In this document: one piece after another, positions 52,424-62,035 of the stretch
Position numbering within the stretch: position 1 is the stretch's first letter
Layout of the letters: every line of letters starts with the position of its first letter
Source of the DNA: an uncultured Paracoccaceae bacterium
Lineage (GTDB): Bacteria > Pseudomonadota > Alphaproteobacteria > Rhodobacterales > Rhodobacteraceae
Reading direction: 5' to 3'
Assembly: GCA_951812615.1 (NCBI GenBank)
Contig: CATOSU010000001.1
Coordinates: forward strand, 620,001-684,000
Length of the DNA: 64,000 bases
Position numbers and translations under genes: made by a program
Notes under the pieces: model-generated
Seen by the model: only the letters and a program-made list of their open reading frames with translations
What the model was told of the DNA's origin: nothing
Databases searched by the model: none

Positions 52424-53671
52424 CTACCCGTTTAGCCCCGGTAATGCCTCCGCACCCGGCCGTGCGCCATGGCAGACTCGCCGGATCTGTGGCAGCGCCG
52501 CGGCCAGTGCCTGCCAGCCCGCCGCCGCGGACGCCCCCGGCACCGTCCCGTACCGTGCCTGACCGATCTGCAACAGCGCCGAGACCAATCGCGGGTCCTG
52601 CCGCGGATCCGGTCCATTGACCCGCGCTGCCCAGAAGTCCAGCGCCGGGTGCAGGCGGGGCAGGTCCCGTTGGCGGACGACCCCGCGCAGCGCCCGCCAC
52701 GCGAAAGCCTCGGATGCGCGCCATTCCTGCCGGCGGGCGACCAGCCGGCGGCGCAGCGGCGGCCACGCGAACCGGTTCAGCACCGTCAGCACAGCCAGCG
52801 CCGCCACAAGCACCATTCCGATCAGCAGGTATTGCCGCCTGTCCGCGGTGGCCCGTGCCGCCGGTGGCGGGCCGTCGATCACGATGTCAATCGCGTCTGC
52901 CGTGGCGGTTTCGATCTGCCCGGTGTCGAGGTTGTACCAATTCAGCGAGACGCCCGGCACTGTTCCCGCCCCGCCATATTCGGCCAGAAATGTCACCCGC
53001 TCGGTCCGTGTGCCGGACAGCGCACCGCGGTTGTCGCGGATTTCCAGAACCGGTTCGTCGGGATAGACCCGCAGGCCCGGCACATCTGTCACCGGCAACA
53101 GTGTGGGCAGGAACATTGGCGATGTTCCGTCAATCTCTGCCGTCACGGTGCGGATCACGCTGTCACCCGGCACCATGCTGCCGGGTGCGCCCTCTACCGT
53201 CTGTGACAGGGTCAGACCGATCGCCGCAACAAACGGATCGAGCCCCTCGGCCCCGTCCGGCAGTATCCCGGTCAGGGTGACGGGTTCGGTCGGGAGCGTC
53301 GTCCTGACCGGTTCGTTGGTGTCCGGATCAGCCCAGGTCACCGTCACTTCGGCCGCGGGCAAGGTGAAGCTTCCGGGGATCATCGGCGAAATCTGGTAGC
53401 GCCGGGTGATCCCGGCCCATGTCTGGCCGTTGACCCGCTGGCTGGCGGGCGAGGTCGATTTCTCGGGCAGGCGCACCATCAGGTTCGGTGCTTCGTAACC
53501 GGGCCAGACCGGCGGGCTGGGCATATAGGTGGGCACCAGCACGGTGATGCGCACGCTGAGCGGCTGACCGGGGATCGCCTCGGTCTCTTTCACATCCATC
53601 GTCAGGGTCGGGCCGTCCTGTGCCAGTACCGGCGCAGCCATCATCAGCAATGCGATCAGCCAGCGGATCAT
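52424..53671 (-). CDS. batD: BatD-like secreted/membrane protein
   Basis: A 415-residue protein with a signal peptide (MIRWLIALLMMAAPVLAQDG) and an N-terminal region of two immunoglobulin-like folds (PLSVRITVLVPTYMPSPPVW), a TM near residue 295 (YLLIGMVLVAALAVLTVL) and a cytoplasmic helical tail. It is the last gene of the vWA operon. BatD proteins are needed with BatA-BatB complexes, proposed as periplasmic scaffolding in stress tolerance. It overlaps the upstream gene by four bases. Confidence 0.85.
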   Translation of the reverse strand: MIRWLIALLMMAAPVLAQDGPTLTMDVKETEAIPGQPLSVRITVLVPTYMPSPPVWPGYEAPNLMVRLPEKSTSPASQRVNGQTWAGITRRYQISPMIPGSFTLPAAEVTVTWADPDTNEPVRTTLPTEPVTLTGILPDGAEGLDPFVAAIGLTLSQTVEGAPGSMVPGDSVIRTVTAEIDGTSPMFLPTLLPVTDVPGLRVYPDEPVLEIRDNRGALSGTRTERVTFLAEYGGAGTVPGVSLNWYNLDTGQIETATADAIDIVIDGPPPAARATADRRQYLLIGMVLVAALAVLTVLNRFAWPPLRRRLVARRQEWRASEAFAWRALRGVVRQRDLPRLHPALDFWAARVNGPDPRQDPRLVSALLQIGQARYGTVPGASAAAGWQALAAALPQIRRVCHGARPGAEALPGLNG

Positions 53672-55185
53672 TCCCCTGCCCTCCCCGCCGCTTCCAGCGC
53701 GAAGCGCTGGCGCAGGAAATCGCCGGTGCGGGTATCGACGGTGTTCATCCACTGTTCGGTGGTCAGCAGACCGGCACCCTCTTCCTGCGGCGCGTCTATC
53801 TGGGTGTCTGCCCCGCGCGCCTCCTCATTGTCGAAAACCACGTCATCAGCACCGATACCGGCCTCTTCCCCGGTGTCCGACTGCTCCCGCGCGGTTTCCA
53901 CATAGTCCACGATCTCCTGCGCCAGCGCGAGGTTCTCGGCCGCGCCGGGATAGTCCGGGTCGCGGGCCAGCGCGGTTTCAAAGGCGCGAACACCGTCCCG
54001 GTACGCCCGGTTGCGAACGGCCGCGATGCCCTGAATGAACGCGGCCTGTGCGGTTTCGACCCGCGACAGAACCTCAACAGCCTCTGCATATTGCCCGTTC
54101 TTGTAGAGCGCGTAGCCACGCCAGAGGGGATCGGCAAACAATTCGGCCGCCCGGTCATACTCTTTGCGCTGATAGGCGATGCGCCCCTGCTGGTCGGGCG
54201 TAAAGAACCAGTCGGCCAAGCCACCTGCGCGGGCCTGTGGGGCGGGCAGCAGCAAAGCCAGCGACGCGACCGCCGCCCAGCGCATGGTCCAGCCACGCCG
54301 GAACCAGAGCAGCATCAGCGCCGCCGCCGGCCAGGCCAGCCACGGTCCGCGATCCTGCCACGGCTGATCGCTGTCTTCCAGCAGTGCCTGACGATAGGCG
54401 GCCGCCAGCATCCGGTCGATCTGACGCAGGTCACTGTCATCGGGGGTGGCACGATAGACCGGGCCGGTGAACCGGTCGATGCCGGGATCATCGGTGCCCT
54501 CCGGCAGCATGGTCAGCACGGCGATCGCGCCGCCCTCCGTATTCAGCGCCTCCGCGTCGGCGGGGTCCAGCATGTCGGTCACAAACAGGGTGGCCCCCGG
54601 CATATCCTCGCGCGACAGGAACGTCCCGGCCATTGCCAGCGCATCGGCGGCGCGGTCACCCTCCTGCGGCATGATATCGGGTGACAGTCCTTCCAGGTAG
54701 GGCACCATCACCGCCGGGTCCCCTGTCATCGGCACAACACCATGGGCAGTACCGGCATAGGCCACCAGCGCCGTGCGTGCCCCGGCCCGCAGTTCCAGAA
54801 GATCGCGGATCTTCTGCTTGCCGCGTTCCAGCCGCGACGGCGCGATATCCCTGTTCTCCATCGACGGTGTCACCTTCAGCGCAACGACCAGCGGCGCGGA
54901 CTGGGCCACGAACGGATCCGGCTGGCGCGACCACGTGGGACCGGCGGCTCCCAGAATCAGCAGCGCAATCGTCAGCGCAACCCCGTCGATGGGCAAAAAC
55001 CGTCGCTGCCGGTTTTCACCGATGGTCAGCGCCGCACGCAGATGCACGGCCAGCCCCTCGGCTGGCGGGTCGCGGCGGGTCTGACTGCGACGGGCAAGAC
55101 CCCAGATCACCACCACCACCAGCGCAATCAGCCACAGCGGGCGCAGGAAATGAAACGCCTCCAATGCGATGCCCGGGCCCGTCAT
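53668..55185 (-). CDS. Fused BatB-BatC: vWA domain with TPR C-terminus
   Basis: A 505-residue protein with N-terminal TM helices near 15-30 and 68-84, a von Willebrand A domain (residues 96-265), further TM near 290-325 and a C-terminal TPR-like part (AYQRKEYDRAAELFADPLWR, YALYKNGQYAEAVEVLSRVE). The usual metal site DxSxS is altered: residues 104-108 read KVTPS (VVALKVTPSMENRD), so the first Asp is Lys. BatC TPR normally stands alone, hence a fusion. Likely forms a complex with BatA and BatD. Confidence 0.88.
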   Translation of the reverse strand: MTGPGIALEAFHFLRPLWLIALVVVVIWGLARRSQTRRDPPAEGLAVHLRAALTIGENRQRRFLPIDGVALTIALLILGAAGPTWSRQPDPFVAQSAPLVVALKVTPSMENRDIAPSRLERGKQKIRDLLELRAGARTALVAYAGTAHGVVPMTGDPAVMVPYLEGLSPDIMPQEGDRAADALAMAGTFLSREDMPGATLFVTDMLDPADAEALNTEGGAIAVLTMLPEGTDDPGIDRFTGPVYRATPDDSDLRQIDRMLAAAYRQALLEDSDQPWQDRGPWLAWPAAALMLLWFRRGWTMRWAAVASLALLLPAPQARAGGLADWFFTPDQQGRIAYQRKEYDRAAELFADPLWRGYALYKNGQYAEAVEVLSRVETAQAAFIQGIAAVRNRAYRDGVRAFETALARDPDYPGAAENLALAQEIVDYVETAREQSDTGEEAGIGADDVVFDNEEARGADTQIDAPQEEGAGLLTTEQWMNTVDTRTGDFLRQRFALEAAGRAGE

Positions 55186-56174
55186 GCGACCCGCCTCCGC
55201 GCGCTGCCGGAGGCGCGAAGCTGCAGATACCCGACAGCCCCGAGCGCGATCAGCACGGCCAGCCCCATGGGCCAGTGTGCCAGCGATTTACCGGGCCGGT
55301 AAGACAGCGTTTCCGTCACCCGCGGCGCCATCGCGTCGACCCGGTCATAGACCGATTTCAGCGTGGCCTGATCAGCGGCAAAGAAATAGGCGCCGCCGGT
55401 GCGCCGGGCAATGTCCTGAAGCGCCGCCAGATCAACCCGGTCCTCGCCGCTGGCTTCGGGATCGCCGACACCGATTGTGATGATCTCCACCCCGTCGCCG
55501 GCGGCGATCTCCGCGGCATTGACCGGGCTCATGCGGCTGGCAGTGTCTGAGCCGTCCGACAGCAGGATCATCAGCCGGTCCTCGATCTCGCTGGCCTCGA
55601 AGGTCCGGATCGCCAGCCCGATGCTGTCACCCAGCGCGGTATGCGGGCCGGCCATGCCGACCTCGGTCCGGTTCAGCAGTTCGACGATTGTGTCGAGATC
55701 CTCGGTCAGAGGCGCCTGCACATAGGCTTTCGACCCGAACACGATCAAGGCCATGCGGTCGCTGTCGCGGCCGCGTACAAACTCTTCAACCACGTTGCGC
55801 ACGGCTTCGAAGCGCTGCACCGGTTCGCCGTCGGTGCCCCGGAAATCACGCGCGTCCATGGACCCGGATATGTCGATGGCCAGCACCACGTCGCGGGCGG
55901 CGCGGGTCATCTCCACCGGTCTGCCCACACGCTCGGGCTGGGCCAGCGCCAACACAATCAGCGCCCAGACCGCCAGCGCCGCCAGCAACTGAAACCGGGT
56001 CCGGGCCAGCACGACAGCGCCTTCGCGCGGGTCGGCGCCGGCGGCCTCGGCGATCCGGCGGAAGAAGGGAAAGCGCAGGGCGGGCACCTGTTCACGCACC
56101 GGCGGCAGGAACCGCCACACCAGAAACGGCAGCGGCAACAGGATCAATGCATATGGCAGGCCCAGCGATATCAC
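55182..56174 (-). CDS. batA: BatA-like vWA membrane protein
   Basis: A 330-residue protein with two N-terminal TM helices and a vWA domain. MIDAS is intact: AIDISGSMDARDF, with later metal-contact Thr and Asp (LSDGSDTASR). GTG 56174 overlaps the DUF4381 stop as GTGA, supporting this start; ATG 56207 is possible. It should interact with the MoxR ATPase and with BatB/C. Confidence 0.88.
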   Translation of the reverse strand: MISLGLPYALILLPLPFLVWRFLPPVREQVPALRFPFFRRIAEAAGADPREGAVVLARTRFQLLAALAVWALIVLALAQPERVGRPVEMTRAARDVVLAIDISGSMDARDFRGTDGEPVQRFEAVRNVVEEFVRGRDSDRMALIVFGSKAYVQAPLTEDLDTIVELLNRTEVGMAGPHTALGDSIGLAIRTFEASEIEDRLMILLSDGSDTASRMSPVNAAEIAAGDGVEIITIGVGDPEASGEDRVDLAALQDIARRTGGAYFFAADQATLKSVYDRVDAMAPRVTETLSYRPGKSLAHWPMGLAVLIALGAVGYLQLRASGSARRRVA

Positions 56175-56644
56175 CGCACCCCCTCCCGCCGATGATGGCG
56201 GATCCACGCCTCGGCCGCCAGCGACAGGCCCTCGTCCGCCTCGATCCCCGGCGTATAGGGGGCCTGTGCCAGTGTCCGCGCCATGCGCTCGGGAAAATCG
56301 CCGCTGTCGCGCAGGAACGTCACCCAGTCCTCCCCGGTCAGCCCGGCCACTTCGTCACGCGGCCATGCGGCCAGCGCGGTCCGACGCATGATTGCGGCAA
56401 TGGCTGCGGGATCTTCGCCAACGGTGTCCAGTTCGCGCACCGCCGCGCGCCGGTAGGCATTGGCCTGCCAGTCCGCGATGCCCCGGCGCAGCACCCAGCC
56501 CAGCCCGACCAGCAGCACCGCACCGAGGATCCACCACCCGGCCGTTTCCGGCGTCATCGGCACCGGTGCAGGTTCCGGCGGCAGGATCAGCCGGTCGAGC
56601 AGGTCGACAAGGCTGGTGACCCCTTGGGTTTCGTCCGGGTTCAC
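56171..56644 (-). CDS. DUF4381 membrane protein
   Basis: A 157-residue protein with one TM (GWWILGAVLLVGLGWVLRRG) and a C-terminal helical cytoplasmic domain (GEDPAAIAAIMRRTALAAWPRDEV, LTGEDWVTFLRDSG). DUF4381 is a constant member of MoxR-vWA operons but has no assigned activity. Overlaps both neighbours by four bases. Confidence 0.85.
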   Translation of the reverse strand: MNPDETQGVTSLVDLLDRLILPPEPAPVPMTPETAGWWILGAVLLVGLGWVLRRGIADWQANAYRRAAVRELDTVGEDPAAIAAIMRRTALAAWPRDEVAGLTGEDWVTFLRDSGDFPERMARTLAQAPYTPGIEADEGLSLAAEAWIRHHRREGVR

Positions 56645-57642
56645 CGCCGCCCCCCGGGGCCCAGCCCCATCAGACGGCGCATCTGCGGCAGGGTTTCTTC
56701 GCCCGCCGTCAGCGGCAGGATCGGCACGCCGAACCGGCGCTGCCAGTCGAGCACCTGTGCCAGCCGGCCTTCGGTCATATCCTGCAGCGACCGGCGGGTG
56801 GCGTCGGTGCCGGTGTCGATCTCGGCCTGCAGCACGCCATCGGACACCACGAGGTTCAGCCCGTCCGGGATTTCCTGCGCAGTGGGATCGGTCACCAGTC
56901 CCAGCACCAGATCGTTGCGCCGGGCCAGCCCGGACACCAGCCGTTCGGTTTCCGCGTCAACCACGTCGAAATCGCTGAGCACGAAGATCAGATGATCGCG
57001 TCTGGCGATATTGGCCACCGACCGCAGCACCCGGGTCAGCGGCATCGGATCGGACCGCGGAGCCTCGGCATGCAGAAGCGCGTTGGCATCGGCCAGCGCG
57101 GTCAGGAACCGGTTCAGGGCGACACGGCTGCGCTGGGGCCGGATCTCGGCCAGTTGCGTGTCACCAAAAACGATGCCGCCCACGCGATCGCCCTGATCGA
57201 GAATGCGGAAGGCCGCCAGCGCCGCGGCCTCAGCCGCCGTGACCGATTTCATGTTCAGCCGCGATCCGAAGAACATCGTCATGCGCTGATCCACCACGAT
57301 CAGCGCGGGACGGTCGCGTTCCTCGGTCATCACGCGGACATAAGGCTCGCCGGTGCGGGCGGTGACCTTCCAGTCGATTGCACGCACGTCATCACCGGGC
57401 AGATAACCCCGCAGTTCTTCGAAATGCAGCCCCCTGCCCCGCAGGCGTGAGGCATGGCGGCCATTGAGGATCGACCGCGCGGGCTGGCGCGGCAGGAAAC
57501 TGAGGCTTTTCGCGCGGCGTTCCAGCCCGCGCAGATGCGTCAGCGTGGTGTGAATGCGCGGGTCGGCCTCGCTGTCGGGGCGCGTTTTCAGCGTCCCGGT
57601 GCGGGCGCGGGCGGCGCGGTCGATATGGGGGGCATCGGTCAT
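56641..57642 (-). CDS. DUF58-domain protein
   Basis: A 333-residue protein of the DUF58 type: HASRLRGRGLHFEELRGYLPGDDVRAIDWKVTARTGEPYVRVMTEE (the D-x-R-x-I-D-W signature) and a vWA-like fold to the end. The family accompanies MoxR ATPases. No TM. The frame continues from the moxR operon with an 10-base gap. Confidence 0.92.
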   Translation of the reverse strand: MTDAPHIDRAARARTGTLKTRPDSEADPRIHTTLTHLRGLERRAKSLSFLPRQPARSILNGRHASRLRGRGLHFEELRGYLPGDDVRAIDWKVTARTGEPYVRVMTEERDRPALIVVDQRMTMFFGSRLNMKSVTAAEAAALAAFRILDQGDRVGGIVFGDTQLAEIRPQRSRVALNRFLTALADANALLHAEAPRSDPMPLTRVLRSVANIARRDHLIFVLSDFDVVDAETERLVSGLARRNDLVLGLVTDPTAQEIPDGLNLVVSDGVLQAEIDTGTDATRRSLQDMTEGRLAQVLDWQRRFGVPILPLTAGEETLPQMRRLMGLGPGGRR

Positions 57643-57652
57643 CCGCCCGCCC

Positions 57653-58651
57653 TCAGGGCAGCGCCACCTGACGCAGCAGTTCCGCCACTACGTCATCGGG
57701 ACTGACCGCTTCGCCCTGTGCCTCATAGCTGAGCCCGAGCCGGTGCCGCAGCACGTCCGGCGCGATGGCGCGGACATCCTCGGGGTCCACGTAATCCCGG
57801 CCCTGCAGCCACGCATGGGTGCGCCCGCAGCGGTCCAGCGCCAGCGACCCGCGCGGGCTGGCGCCGATCTCGATCCAGCGTTTCAGATCATCGCCGAACC
57901 GGTCGGGAAACCGCGTGGCATCGACCAGATCGGCCATGTAGCGTTCCATCGCCTCGGAAACGTGGATCTGGCCAATCGCCCGACGCGCGTCGAACACCGC
58001 CGTTTGCGGAATGGCCGCGGGCTTCTCTGTCTTCGGGCCACCCCCGCCGGCGGCAATCTCTTCTCCGCGCACCAGCCGGATCACCTCGACCTCATCCTCG
58101 ACGGGGGGATAGGTGATCACCACATGCATCAGGAACCGGTCCATCTGTGCCTCGGGCAGCGGATAGGTGCCTTCCTGTTCCACCGGGTTCTGCGTGGCCA
58201 TGACCATGAACAGCGGCGGCAGCGTGTGTGTCTTGCCCGCCACCGTCACCTGCCGTTCCTCCATCGCCTCAAGCAGCGCGGCCTGCACCTTGGCTGGCGC
58301 GCGGTTGATCTCGTCCGCGAGCACGACATTGGCAAAGATCGGCCCGGCTTCGAAACGGAATTCCGCGCCTTCGGCGGTCTGGTGATAAACTTCCGTCCCG
58401 GTCACGTCCGAGGGCAAGAGGTCGGGCGTGAACTGGATACGGGAAAAATCGCATTCGAGGTTCTTGGCAAGTGCCTTGATCGCCCGCGTCTTGGCCAGTC
58501 CTGGCAGACCCTCGACCAGAAGGTTGCCATTGGCCAAGAGCCCGATGATCAACCGCTCGATCACGGCTTTCTGGCCGATGATGGCCTCTCCCATCCGGTC
58601 GCGCAGGGCGTCGATCTGTTCACGGGCGGTGTCGGTAGCGGGTTGGATCAT
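57653..58651 (-). CDS. MoxR-family AAA+ ATPase
   Basis: A 332-residue ATPase: Walker [16 protein letters not shown] near residue 49, [23 protein letters not shown] (Walker B), [23 protein letters not shown] and arginine finger region. It leads a six-gene cluster (MoxR, DUF58, DUF4381, BatA, BatB/C, BatD) thought to act as a chaperone and stress tolerance system. Confidence 0.94.
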   Translation of the reverse strand: MIQPATDTAREQIDALRDRMGEAIIGQKAVIERLIIGLLANGNLLVEGLPGLAKTRAIKALAKNLECDFSRIQFTPDLLPSDVTGTEVYHQTAEGAEFRFEAGPIFANVVLADEINRAPAKVQAALLEAMEERQVTVAGKTHTLPPLFMVMATQNPVEQEGTYPLPEAQMDRFLMHVVITYPPVEDEVEVIRLVRGEEIAAGGGGPKTEKPAAIPQTAVFDARRAIGQIHVSEAMERYMADLVDATRFPDRFGDDLKRWIEIGASPRGSLALDRCGRTHAWLQGRDYVDPEDVRAIAPDVLRHRLGLSYEAQGEAVSPDDVVAELLRQVALP

Positions 58652-58898
58652 GAAGCGGTACCTTTAAAAACACAGAACTCAATCGGGCGGATCCCGGCGC
58701 CGCCCGTTGCAGCATAGCAATTCTTTTGCGATGGGCGAGCCCCCGCAGCATATCAGAGGGACAGTCTGCTGTTCAGGGAAACGGACTTGTTAGTTTTGCG
58801 GAATCCTGTTTTTCTACCGCGAATTGAAGAAAGAAATTTGCTGAAACCACTTGGCGCGGTTCCCCGAACCGACGCAAAAAAGCTTTGGGAAATGGCAC

Positions 58899-60368
58899 AT
58901 GTCCGATTTCGTACTCTACGGTGAAACCGACGACATCTACACAGACGCCGACGGCGAATTCTGGTATGCGGGCACCGGGATCAGCACCTATAATGGTGGC
59001 CCGGGGCAGGACACGCTGGATTTCTCGGCCAGCACCGCCGATCTGCTGTGGTATGAACCCATCGGGTACAACTGGGTGCAGGACCCGAGCATTCCACTGG
59101 GCCAGCCCGGCCCTGACGGGTTTGTGGCCGAATACGGGTATGCCGTGCTGCAGAGCTGGGAACATATCATCGCCGGCAGCGGTCAGGACACAATGTATGC
59201 CAACGGGGTCGAGGGGCTGGTTCTGGATGCCGGTGAGGGCAATGACCTGTTCCTCTATGCGCCGGGCACATTAAAGCCGGGCCAGCATTTCAACGGCAAC
59301 CTCGGCGATGACATTCTGGACTTCACCGGCAATGTGTCTGTGGACAGGCCGTTTATCTTCGACATGCATAACGGCACAGTTACCTTTGACAACTTTGCCG
59401 GCGCCGCCGCCCCATGGGTCATGACGGTGGAAGGGGTCGAAAACGTCTATGGCGGCTTCAGCGACGACACCTTCATTCCCGGCGCTGACAGCAGGGTGCT
59501 GAACGGCGATGTCGGGCAGGATTTCTTCGATATCAGCGCCGGTGTTTTCCAGGCAGATCAGACCTTTATCGGCGATGTGGGGTACGACACGCTGAGCGTG
59601 GCGGGCAGCAGCAGCGCCTACCTGATCGACCTGTCGCTGGGCGTGATCCAGGAGATCGACACCGGGTATATCAGCTATCTGTTCACCTTCGAAGAGATCA
59701 AGGGCGGCAATGGCAACGATACTCTGATCGGCAGCAACCCGGACCTGACCGAAACGCTGAATGGCGGCGGGGGCGACGATTCCATCGTTGGCGGCGACGA
59801 CGGCAGCCTGCTGCTGGGCAAACGCGGCAACGACTACATCCTTGGCGGCTCGGGCCAGGATACGATTTCGGGCCACGAGGGGAGCGACACGCTGATCGGC
59901 GGCGAGTTTGGCGACAAGATGACCGGCCATGGCGGGCGCGATTCGCTGGAAGGCGGCAACGGGGCCGATACCCTGAAAGGCAGCGGCGGCAAGGACACGC
60001 TGATCGGAGACAACGGGGCCGACAAGCTCAAGGGCGGCGGCGGCAACGACAGCCTTGACGGCGATAAATCGACCGACACGCTGGTTGGCGGCGGCGGCAA
60101 TGACATGCTGACCGGCGGGGACAAGGACGACAAGTTCGTGTTCGAGGACGGCCATGGGCAGGATGTGATCCTCGATTTCGAGACCGCCGCGGAAGAAGAG
60201 GTGATCGATCTGCAGGACGTGTCGGCCATCGCGAACCTGACCGACCTTCTGGACGCCGCAACCGATACTATTGACGGTGTGTTGATTGCCACCGGCGGTT
60301 CATCCTCGATCCTGCTGATCGGGGTCGCCAAGGGCGACCTGAGCGAAGACGATTTCCTCTTCACCTGA
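58899..60368 (+). CDS. RTX (haemolysin-type calcium-binding) protein
   Basis: A 489-residue protein with no N-terminal signal peptide. The N-terminal half has irregular calcium-binding-like turns (GGPGQDTLDFSAS, GNLGDDILDFTGN), and from about residue 280 about twelve near-perfect GGxGxDxLx nonapeptide repeats follow (GGNGNDTLIGSN, GGGGDDSIVGGDD, GSGGKDTLIGDNG). The C-terminal tail ends DEEDFLFT-like (SEDDFLFT), the region that carries type I secretion information. No type I ABC/MFP genes lie in the window. Function unknown; likely a secreted surface or matrix protein. Confidence 0.88.
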   Translation: MSDFVLYGETDDIYTDADGEFWYAGTGISTYNGGPGQDTLDFSASTADLLWYEPIGYNWVQDPSIPLGQPGPDGFVAEYGYAVLQSWEHIIAGSGQDTMYANGVEGLVLDAGEGNDLFLYAPGTLKPGQHFNGNLGDDILDFTGNVSVDRPFIFDMHNGTVTFDNFAGAAAPWVMTVEGVENVYGGFSDDTFIPGADSRVLNGDVGQDFFDISAGVFQADQTFIGDVGYDTLSVAGSSSAYLIDLSLGVIQEIDTGYISYLFTFEEIKGGNGNDTLIGSNPDLTETLNGGGGDDSIVGGDDGSLLLGKRGNDYILGGSGQDTISGHEGSDTLIGGEFGDKMTGHGGRDSLEGGNGADTLKGSGGKDTLIGDNGADKLKGGGGNDSLDGDKSTDTLVGGGGNDMLTGGDKDDKFVFEDGHGQDVILDFETAAEEEVIDLQDVSAIANLTDLLDAATDTIDGVLIATGGSSSILLIGVAKGDLSEDDFLFT

Positions 60369-60688
60369 CGGACGCGGCCGAGGGCTGTACGTCCGGTTCC
60401 CCCGTGAGCGTCGAGGTAGTGCACAGCCCCTTGCGGGTCACCCGGATTTCCGGCTGGTCGACAACGCGAAATCGTGCACAACGGTCAGCCCGGTCGGATC
60501 CTCGACATCGTACAGAACGGCGAGGATGGCCCGGATTTGCCGCTCTGCCTTACCCGGCCCGGGATGATCCATCCGATCCGGATCGTCTCGTCGCGTCGCC
60601 GCAAAGCTATGCCACACCGCAGGTCCGGACCTTCCTGCATTCGTTTGCGAAAAACGACAGACCCCTGCGGCGGGTGTTTCCCGCCCTG
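60369..60688. other. Gene-free 320 bases after the RTX gene
   Basis: No supported gene. A minus-strand frame (60438-60692) encodes 84 residues ending RAILAVLYDVEDPTGLTVVH then DFALSTSRKSG; it has no good start and no recognised homologue and may be a remnant of a deleted gene. I see no terminator with a T-run near the RTX stop. Confidence 0.4.
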
Positions 60689-62035
60689 TCATAGCCCCGG
60701 TCCCGGCAACAGTTTCGTACCGTCATAGAACCGCGACATCCGCAGCCTGTTCAGGTCATGGCCAACCGCGCCGCCGGTCACCAGATCGGCAACGATCCGG
60801 CCATAGGCCGTGCCGATACCAAAGCCGTGCCCGCTGAGCCCGGTGCAGACCACCAGCCCGGGCAGCTGCTTGACGTGGTCCACCACCGGCAACAGATCCG
60901 GCAGCGCGTCGATCATCCCGGCCCAGCGCGCCTTGATCTTTACCTCGCCCGCTGCCGGAAAGATGCGCGTGAACCGGTCCCGGATCTCGTCCAGCTTGCG
61001 GCGGTTCGGCGTCGGGTTCAGGATGCGCATCCGCTCGAACGGGCTTTGCGTATCTTCCGCCCAGCGGCGCGATGTGGACCATGCGTCCGGGAAATTTCGC
61101 GGCGCCGGGCCGCGCAGGTGGTAGTTGTATTCCCCCGGCTTCACGATCACCGGCAGGTAGGCGCGCAGCGAGGCGAAGGCATCCGGCCCGATGAACAGCT
61201 CGGAATAGCCCGAGGGCGTCACCGTATAACCGCCATCGGCACGGCGGCGAAAGGACATGACCCCGTCCGCAGCCGCGCCGCCGAAGACGTCCGGCAGGGG
61301 CTCGGTGGCCATCGCGCTGGACCGCACCGACAGTTGCGGGATCGAAGCCCCATGGCGCTTCAGGAACAGCCGCGACCACGCGCCGGCGGCCAGCACAACC
61401 GCGTTGGTGGCGATCCGGCCTGCCTCGGTAAATACCCCCGTCACCCGCCCGGCCTCCATATCGAGCGCCCGGGCAGCGCAGGCTTCGCGCACGCACACCC
61501 CGTCCTCACCCGCCATCCGGCCCAGTTCGGGCACCGCGACCCAGGGTTCGGCCTTCATGTCCGAGGGCGTCACCATCGCGCCGGGCCAGTCCGCGCGAGT
61601 CCCGGGCAGGTGATCCTTCACACCGTCGCGGTCCAGAAACAGGCTGTCGAGCTGAAACTCCTGCGCATGTTTCAGCCAGGCGTGGAAATCCTCGTTGTCA
61701 CTGTCCTTGTCTGCCAGATAGGTCACGCCGACCTGTTTCAGACCCGTCCGTCCCCCGGCGCGCTGGTCGAATTCTCCCCACAGCCGCCGCGCCTCCAGCG
61801 CGATCGGGATCTCGGCCGGATCGCGCCCCTGAACCCGCACCCAGCCCCAGTTGCGCGAGGATTGCTCGGCCGCGATCCGGCCCTTTTCCAGCAAGACAAC
61901 CGACAGGCCCTTCCGACGCAAAAACAGCGCCGCCGATACCCCGGCCACACCACCGCCGATGACCACGACATCCGCCGCGGCCGGCAGATCGCCACCATGT
62001 TCCGGCACATCCGGCAACGTCAGCGGAAAATTCAT
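60689..62035 (-). CDS. FAD-dependent oxidoreductase, DAO family
   Basis: A 448-residue amine/amino acid oxidase-like protein. FAD-binding GGGVAGVSAALFLRRKG near residues 28-44 with VVLLEKGRIAAEQSSRNWGWV, and C-terminal TGLSGHGFGIGTAYGRIVADL near 412 (FAD-binding). Resembles the gamma-glutamylputrescine/opine or sarcosine-type family, substrate uncertain. It overlaps the ArgE-like gene by four bases and runs downstream of a peptide ABC transporter, suggesting catabolism of imported amines or modified amino acids. Confidence 0.9.
   Translation of the reverse strand: MNFPLTLPDVPEHGGDLPAAADVVVIGGGVAGVSAALFLRRKGLSVVLLEKGRIAAEQSSRNWGWVRVQGRDPAEIPIALEARRLWGEFDQRAGGRTGLKQVGVTYLADKDSDNEDFHAWLKHAQEFQLDSLFLDRDGVKDHLPGTRADWPGAMVTPSDMKAEPWVAVPELGRMAGEDGVCVREACAARALDMEAGRVTGVFTEAGRIATNAVVLAAGAWSRLFLKRHGASIPQLSVRSSAMATEPLPDVFGGAAADGVMSFRRRADGGYTVTPSGYSELFIGPDAFASLRAYLPVIVKPGEYNYHLRGPAPRNFPDAWSTSRRWAEDTQSPFERMRILNPTPNRRKLDEIRDRFTRIFPAAGEVKIKARWAGMIDALPDLLPVVDHVKQLPGLVVCTGLSGHGFGIGTAYGRIVADLVTGGAVGHDLNRLRMSRFYDGTKLLPGPGL

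Noticed and set aside
60438-60692. 84-residue minus-strand ORF
   Set aside because: No ribosome site and no recognised family; at most a gene remnant.
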